This document shows positions 60,609 to 64,000 of a DNA stretch of 64,000 nt, in pieces. The position numbers and the translations under genes were made by a program. The stretch's first letter is position 1, and every line of letters begins with the position of its first letter. The notes beneath the pieces are model-generated. The model was not told where the DNA came from. It was given only the letters and a program-made list of their open reading frames with translations, and did no database searches. The DNA is from Pectobacterium brasiliense (GTDB lineage Bacteria > Pseudomonadota > Gammaproteobacteria > Enterobacterales > Enterobacteriaceae), in the NCBI RefSeq assembly GCF_013449685.1, contig NZ_JACDSF010000009.1, positions 31,736-95,735 of the forward strand, given 5' to 3'.

Positions 60609-61658
60609 ATGCAACTCTCATTTATCGCCCGCACCATCACTGCCGCTTGTCTGATGCTGTCATCTCATGCGCTGCTGGCCGATGACGTCAAACCTGGCGT
60701 CACTATCTACGCTACCGGTGGCACCATTGCCGGGAAGGCAGAATCCAATACAGCGACGACAGGTTATAAAGCAGGCGCTATCGGCATCCAGGAATTATTG
60801 AACGCTGTACCAGCTATTGGCGATGTCGCTACGGTGACAGGCGAGCAGATCGCCAATACCGCCAGCGGAAATATCGATCAAGCGATTCTGTTAAAGCTAT
60901 CCAAAGCGATTAACAAACAGTTAAGCGATGCAAACACGCACGGCGTCGTTGTGACTCACGGCACCGATACGTTGGAAGAGACAGCGTTCTTTTTGGATCT
61001 GACGGTAAAAAGTGAGAAACCGGTGGTTATCGTTGGCGCGATGCGTCCCGCCACTGCCATCAGTGCAGATGGCCCTATGAACCTGCTGGAAGCCGTCACG
61101 CTGGCAACCAGCAAGAACGCGGAAAAACGCGGCGCACTGGTGTTGCTGAACGATCGCATCGGCTCCGCCTTCTACACCACAAAAACCAATGCCACGGCAC
61201 TGGACACGTTCAAAGCCAATGAACAAGGCTATCTGGGCGCATTCTACGGCGGCGTTCCGCGCTTCTTTTACCAGCCTGCTGCCCCCGAAAACAAACCGTT
61301 CTTTGACGTAAGCAATAAGGACACGCTGGCGAAGGTCGACATTCTCTACAGCTATCAGGATCAAGACAGTGGTCTGCTGAATGCCGCCATTGAACAGGGC
61401 GCAAAAGGCATTATCATCGCGGGTAGCGGCAACGGCGCGACGCCTACGCGAATCAAAGAAGACATCAAAAAAGCGGTAGCGAAAGGCATTCCAGTGGTGA
61501 TCAGCACACGTACTGGCAGCGGTTATGTAACGGATAAGAAGAAAGACGGTGCGATAGGCAGTGGATTCTACAACCCGCAGAAAGCCCGCATTCTGCTCTC
61601 TCTGGCGTTGTCTAACGGCGACGATATCGAGAAAATCCGCAGCTATTTCGAGCAGTAA
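60609..61658 (+). CDS. ansB: Periplasmic type II L-asparaginase
   Basis: The 349-residue enzyme hydrolyses asparagine (and usually some glutamine) to ammonia. The signal peptide cuts near ALLAD. Catalytic motifs are IYATGGTIAGK (first Thr of the active site) and VVTHGTDTLEETAFFLD (second Thr-Asp pair), followed by MRPATAISADGPMNLLEA. C-terminal GSGNGATPTRI and RTGSGYV fit the family. Length matches E. coli AnsB (348). Monocistronic, with terminator downstream. Confidence 0.95.
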   Translation: MQLSFIARTITAACLMLSSHALLADDVKPGVTIYATGGTIAGKAESNTATTGYKAGAIGIQELLNAVPAIGDVATVTGEQIANTASGNIDQAILLKLSKAINKQLSDANTHGVVVTHGTDTLEETAFFLDLTVKSEKPVVIVGAMRPATAISADGPMNLLEAVTLATSKNAEKRGALVLLNDRIGSAFYTTKTNATALDTFKANEQGYLGAFYGGVPRFFYQPAAPENKPFFDVSNKDTLAKVDILYSYQDQDSGLLNAAIEQGAKGIIIAGSGNGATPTRIKEDIKKAVAKGIPVVISTRTGSGYVTDKKKDGAIGSGFYNPQKARILLSLALSNGDDIEKIRSYFEQ

Positions 61659-61689
61659 TCGCGGGGTTAGACAGTCACAAATTAATAAA

Positions 61690-61724
61690 GTATCCCGCAG
61701 TGCGAACCTGTCGGGATACCTTTT
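61690..61724 (+). terminator. Terminator after ansB
   Basis: 8-base stem (GTATCCCG with CGGGATAC, 14-base loop) followed by CTTTT. It can also serve the converging minus-strand unit. Confidence 0.75.
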
Positions 61725-61756
61725 CAAAACAACGAATTATTTTCACCAAGATCGAG

Positions 61757-62311
61757 TTAGTAATCCAGCTCTACCGGCACGGGATAATCCTGCAATTTGG
61801 CCGCCCCACCCAACGTCTCACGAATCGTCGCCGAATAACGCGTGGTTTCCATTCCACCGACAAGATTATCCAACTCACTAAAGGCAAAGCGTAACGAACG
61901 GTTATGAGCCCAATTTTCCAACGGTGTCAGATGGTAAGTGAAATACACCACCGTCAATTCCTGATTTACACGATCGATTTTCTCAATGCGACTCACCTGC
62001 ATGCGGCCGTAACACAAATCGCCATATTGACGCCAATTCTTCTCACCGACAGGCGATAACCGATATATCTTTCCTGCTCCTTCAGGCGTCGCGTATGCCA
62101 ATCCCGCTTCCACCAGCGTGTGCAACCGTCCACGATTCCAGGGAGAATCACCTTTAGGACTATGAACCGGCCACTGCTTCTCGCCTAAGCACAGCGGCGG
62201 TTCTGCATCAAAAAACGCCTGTACGCGTTGCAGGTAATCCTGCTCACTGAGCTGCGCCCACGCCCCGAAGGATGCCAATAGCCCGAATGCGATTAATAAC
62301 GATGTTTTCAT
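61757..62311 (-). CDS. Secreted protein of unknown function
   Basis: A 184-residue protein with a signal peptide (MKTSLLIAFGLLASFGAWAQ). Two cysteines (PLCLGEKQWP and DLCYGRMQV) could form a disulfide in the periplasm. The middle (GRLHTLVEAGLAYATPEGAGKIYRLSPVGEKNW) looks like a small winged-helix-like fold, unexpected for an exported protein. I do not recognise the family. It is last of a three-gene unit and overlaps the preceding stop as ATGA. Confidence 0.8.
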   Translation of the reverse strand: MKTSLLIAFGLLASFGAWAQLSEQDYLQRVQAFFDAEPPLCLGEKQWPVHSPKGDSPWNRGRLHTLVEAGLAYATPEGAGKIYRLSPVGEKNWRQYGDLCYGRMQVSRIEKIDRVNQELTVVYFTYHLTPLENWAHNRSLRFAFSELDNLVGGMETTRYSATIRETLGGAAKLQDYPVPVELDY

Positions 62312-62841
62312 TTTGCCAGCATCGCCTCATCCACTTCCTGGTAGGCCTCATCGACCGATTGGTAGGTATCTTGTGTTACCACACGCTTGCGCTCCGACCA
62401 TTCATAAAGTGGCACGCCCGGATCGTCTTGCGACGAATGGAAACCGTAAATCGTCAAAATCACTTTTGCAGGATCAAATGCGTTTTCCCCTTCCTTCCTT
62501 GCCGAGACCAGAAAGTAACGACCTCCAGACAGGAACAGTTGGTTGTCCTGCACCAAAAAATCCGCCGCAGCGGACAGGCGATAGTCGAACCAGGTAAACG
62601 TATTACTGTTGGCTACCGGCATGATGCTATGCCCACCGTCTGGACGGCGGACAAAAAAGGTCATCCCGAGATTAGGATGCGAGGTATTGTTGTCAAACTG
62701 CGCCACGACAACATAGTCTTGCTCACCGTCCTGATTGAGATCCACGCGATTGATGCCGTCTTTCAATGCCACAGGAGAGAGTGCAGCGGCCGTGCTGCTA
62801 ATAGCACAGAGCGCCAGCCACCCTATGAATTTATTGACCAT
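62308..62841 (-). CDS. Secreted protein, possibly CarG-like (carbapenem self-resistance family)
   Basis: A 177-residue protein with signal peptide (cut near AAALS) and an EF-hand-like, VCBS-type strand (VDLNQDGEQDYVVVAQFDNN). This pattern, an N-terminal LKDGxNxVDLNxDGxxD block in a small periplasmic protein, recalls the CarG family named after carbapenem immunity in Pectobacterium. I give this as a tentative likeness only. ATG 62841 has AAGGA 6 bases upstream and overlaps the preceding gene by 11 bases. No carbapenem biosynthesis genes are in the window. Confidence 0.55.
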   Translation of the reverse strand: MVNKFIGWLALCAISSTAAALSPVALKDGINRVDLNQDGEQDYVVVAQFDNNTSHPNLGMTFFVRRPDGGHSIMPVANSNTFTWFDYRLSAAADFLVQDNQLFLSGGRYFLVSARKEGENAFDPAKVILTIYGFHSSQDDPGVPLYEWSERKRVVTQDTYQSVDEAYQEVDEAMLAK

Positions 62842-63724
62842 CAAGTGTCCTTACTAATCGAAAACCAATATCTGGCATGAAAAAACCGGGCGTGTGCAGG
62901 TCGCAGCTAGCAAGACTGTGCGTGCGTTCCAGATAACTTCCGCCGCAAAAGTAATACATGGTTTTACCGCCTTCCACCACATAAGACTCATTCAGCCACT
63001 CGGACACATTGCCACTCATATCGTAAAGCCCCAGAGCATTGGGACGCTTCGAGGCCACAGGCACCGTGCCAAACGATGGTGAGTCTGAAGGGAAATGCGC
63101 CACGCTATCCGGCTGTTCGCTGCCCGCATAGCGCTGACCGTAAGTGGCATCCGCCAGCCCCTTCTTCCCACCTCTGGCCGCAATCTGCCATTCTGCCAGC
63201 GTCGGCAAGCGGTAACCCGACGCTTGTGGGTTCTCACGTATGAGTTTGTCGTTATCGTTCTCCGGCACGCGCTTCAGCGCCTTACCGTCAAGCGTGAGGT
63301 AATAGGGCTGTAGTTGCTGCCGTTTACTGAGCACATTGGCAAAAATCACCGCATCCCACCAAGATACATTCGTGACAGGATGAAGGCCGTCGTCCTGTTC
63401 AGGCGGCAGGCAATCCTCAAAGGTGGCACCGTTACAACCACCGCTGAGCTGATAACCGTGCGCATCAGCCCACTCCAGCAAAGCATGGTATTGCTGATAG
63501 GTGATTTCCGTTTTCGTGATGGCAAAAGACGCGATAGACGTGTTGGCATGAGCGGCGTAGTCCTCGGAACCAAAGATAGAGCCAACATAGAAATTGCCGC
63601 CGTTGACGATTATTTCTGCAAGGCCGATGGACTTAACATCCGTAACAGGAAGAGGTGTGCTATTGGCGGGGGTAAACGGTAGTCCTAAACACAACCCTAA
63701 AAAGATAAAACAGTGCTTAAACAT
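62831..63724 (-). CDS. Exported FGE-sulfatase-domain (SUMF1-like) protein
   Basis: A 297-residue protein with signal peptide (cut near PANST) and a formylglycine-generating-enzyme-like domain: FAITKTEITYQQYHALLEWA, PVTNVSWWDAVIFANVLSKR, YRLPTLAEWQIAARGG, ALGLYDMSGNVSEWLNE, YYFCGGSY and a GFRLVRT end. The paired active-site cysteines (C-x4-C) of true sulfatase-activating enzymes are not seen after GGSY, so it is probably not a classical FGE. The frame opens at 63853; ATG 63724 starts the signal peptide. First gene of a three-gene secreted-protein unit. Confidence 0.8.
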   Translation of the reverse strand: MFKHCFIFLGLCLGLPFTPANSTPLPVTDVKSIGLAEIIVNGGNFYVGSIFGSEDYAAHANTSIASFAITKTEITYQQYHALLEWADAHGYQLSGGCNGATFEDCLPPEQDDGLHPVTNVSWWDAVIFANVLSKRQQLQPYYLTLDGKALKRVPENDNDKLIRENPQASGYRLPTLAEWQIAARGGKKGLADATYGQRYAGSEQPDSVAHFPSDSPSFGTVPVASKRPNALGLYDMSGNVSEWLNESYVVEGGKTMYYFCGGSYLERTHSLASCDLHTPGFFMPDIGFRLVRTLDGQ

Positions 63725-63968
63725 AACTATCCATGTTGCGTGAATTAAAGGAATTAGGTCGTCTGATGATGTATTGCAGAAGTAGACATTAGGAATGGAG
63801 TGAAAAGCCAGACTTTCTGAGTGAAGACGAAAGGATGACTCTGAAACCATCATTCAATGGAGCAAAAAGCAAAATTCGAAAGACTTTATAAATAGATCTG
63901 CGCTGATTGGCAAGTTGCTCAATACAGAGGAATGACCGGTTTTTTGATGCCGCAGGCGCGGGCGTAAC

Positions 63969-64000
63969 GGGGGTCAGGACCCTGTAAATCATTCTGTGTA
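63969..64000. mobile_element. Possible tip of an insertion sequence at the window edge
   Basis: The last 32 bases (GGGGTCAGGACCCTGTAAAT, then CATTCTGTGTA) have the look of an IS256-type terminal inverted repeat reading inward. The element itself would lie beyond the window, so this cannot be confirmed here. Confidence 0.3.

Overview
The window comes from a soft-rot enterobacterium, most likely a Pectobacterium. Evidence is the secreted pectate lyase at the left edge, the kdgT/kduI pectin-catabolism genes, GC content around 50-55 percent, and an E. coli-like gene order in the middle: nirBD-cysG, trpS-gph-rpe-dam-damX-aroB-aroK, hofQPONM, mrcA, nudE, igaA, yrfG, hslR-hslO, pckA, envZ-ompR, then greB and tex further on. 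No rRNA, tRNA or CRISPR was seen. All family names come from reading the translated sequence, not from a database search.

Left part (1-14 kb). A pectate lyase and the Cpx-type ppiA gene are followed by a six-gene minus-strand unit. This unit holds an enolase-superfamily sugar-acid dehydratase-like protein and a complete peptide-type ABC importer (binding protein, two permeases, two ATPases). Divergent from it lies nirB-nirD-cysG, whose promoter carries an FNR box and a NarL/NarP 7-2-7 site with the same relative spacing as E. coli nirB. The nirC gene is absent.

Core (14-36.6 kb). This is conserved enterobacterial housekeeping: tRNA charging, phosphoglycolate and pentose metabolism, Dam methylation, shikimate synthesis, type IV pilus-like DNA-uptake genes, PBP1A, redox and heat-shock chaperones, PEP carboxykinase and the EnvZ/OmpR system.

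Accessory region (36.6-54.7 kb). The ompR-greB-tex neighbourhood of E. coli is split by two insertions. The first (37.0-48.1 kb) is an iron-siderophore locus. One NRPS-independent (IucA/IucC-type) synthetase, a TonB receptor, a PLP decarboxylase, an SbnA-like PLP synthase, an opine-dehydrogenase-family enzyme, an MFS exporter and an orphan iron-complex binding protein run as one minus-strand unit. A candidate Fur box and a truncated CitE-like gene lie at its head. The gene set resembles staphyloferrin B or rhizoferrin pathways, but with one synthetase and an opine dehydrogenase in the place usually taken by SbnB. It is the best candidate for an undescribed system here. The second insertion (48.7-54.6 kb) holds a hipBA toxin-antitoxin pair with four copies of one operator, a two-domain acyltransferase resembling ornithine-lipid synthase OlsF, a chemoreceptor behind a sigma-28 promoter, and the decayed 3-prime end of a citrate synthase gene.

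Right part (54.8-64 kb). tex, an IclR-type regulator, kdgT, kduI and a periplasmic asparaginase are followed by a three-gene unit of secreted proteins (FGE-sulfatase-like, CarG-like, unknown). The last 30 bases may be the tip of an insertion sequence.
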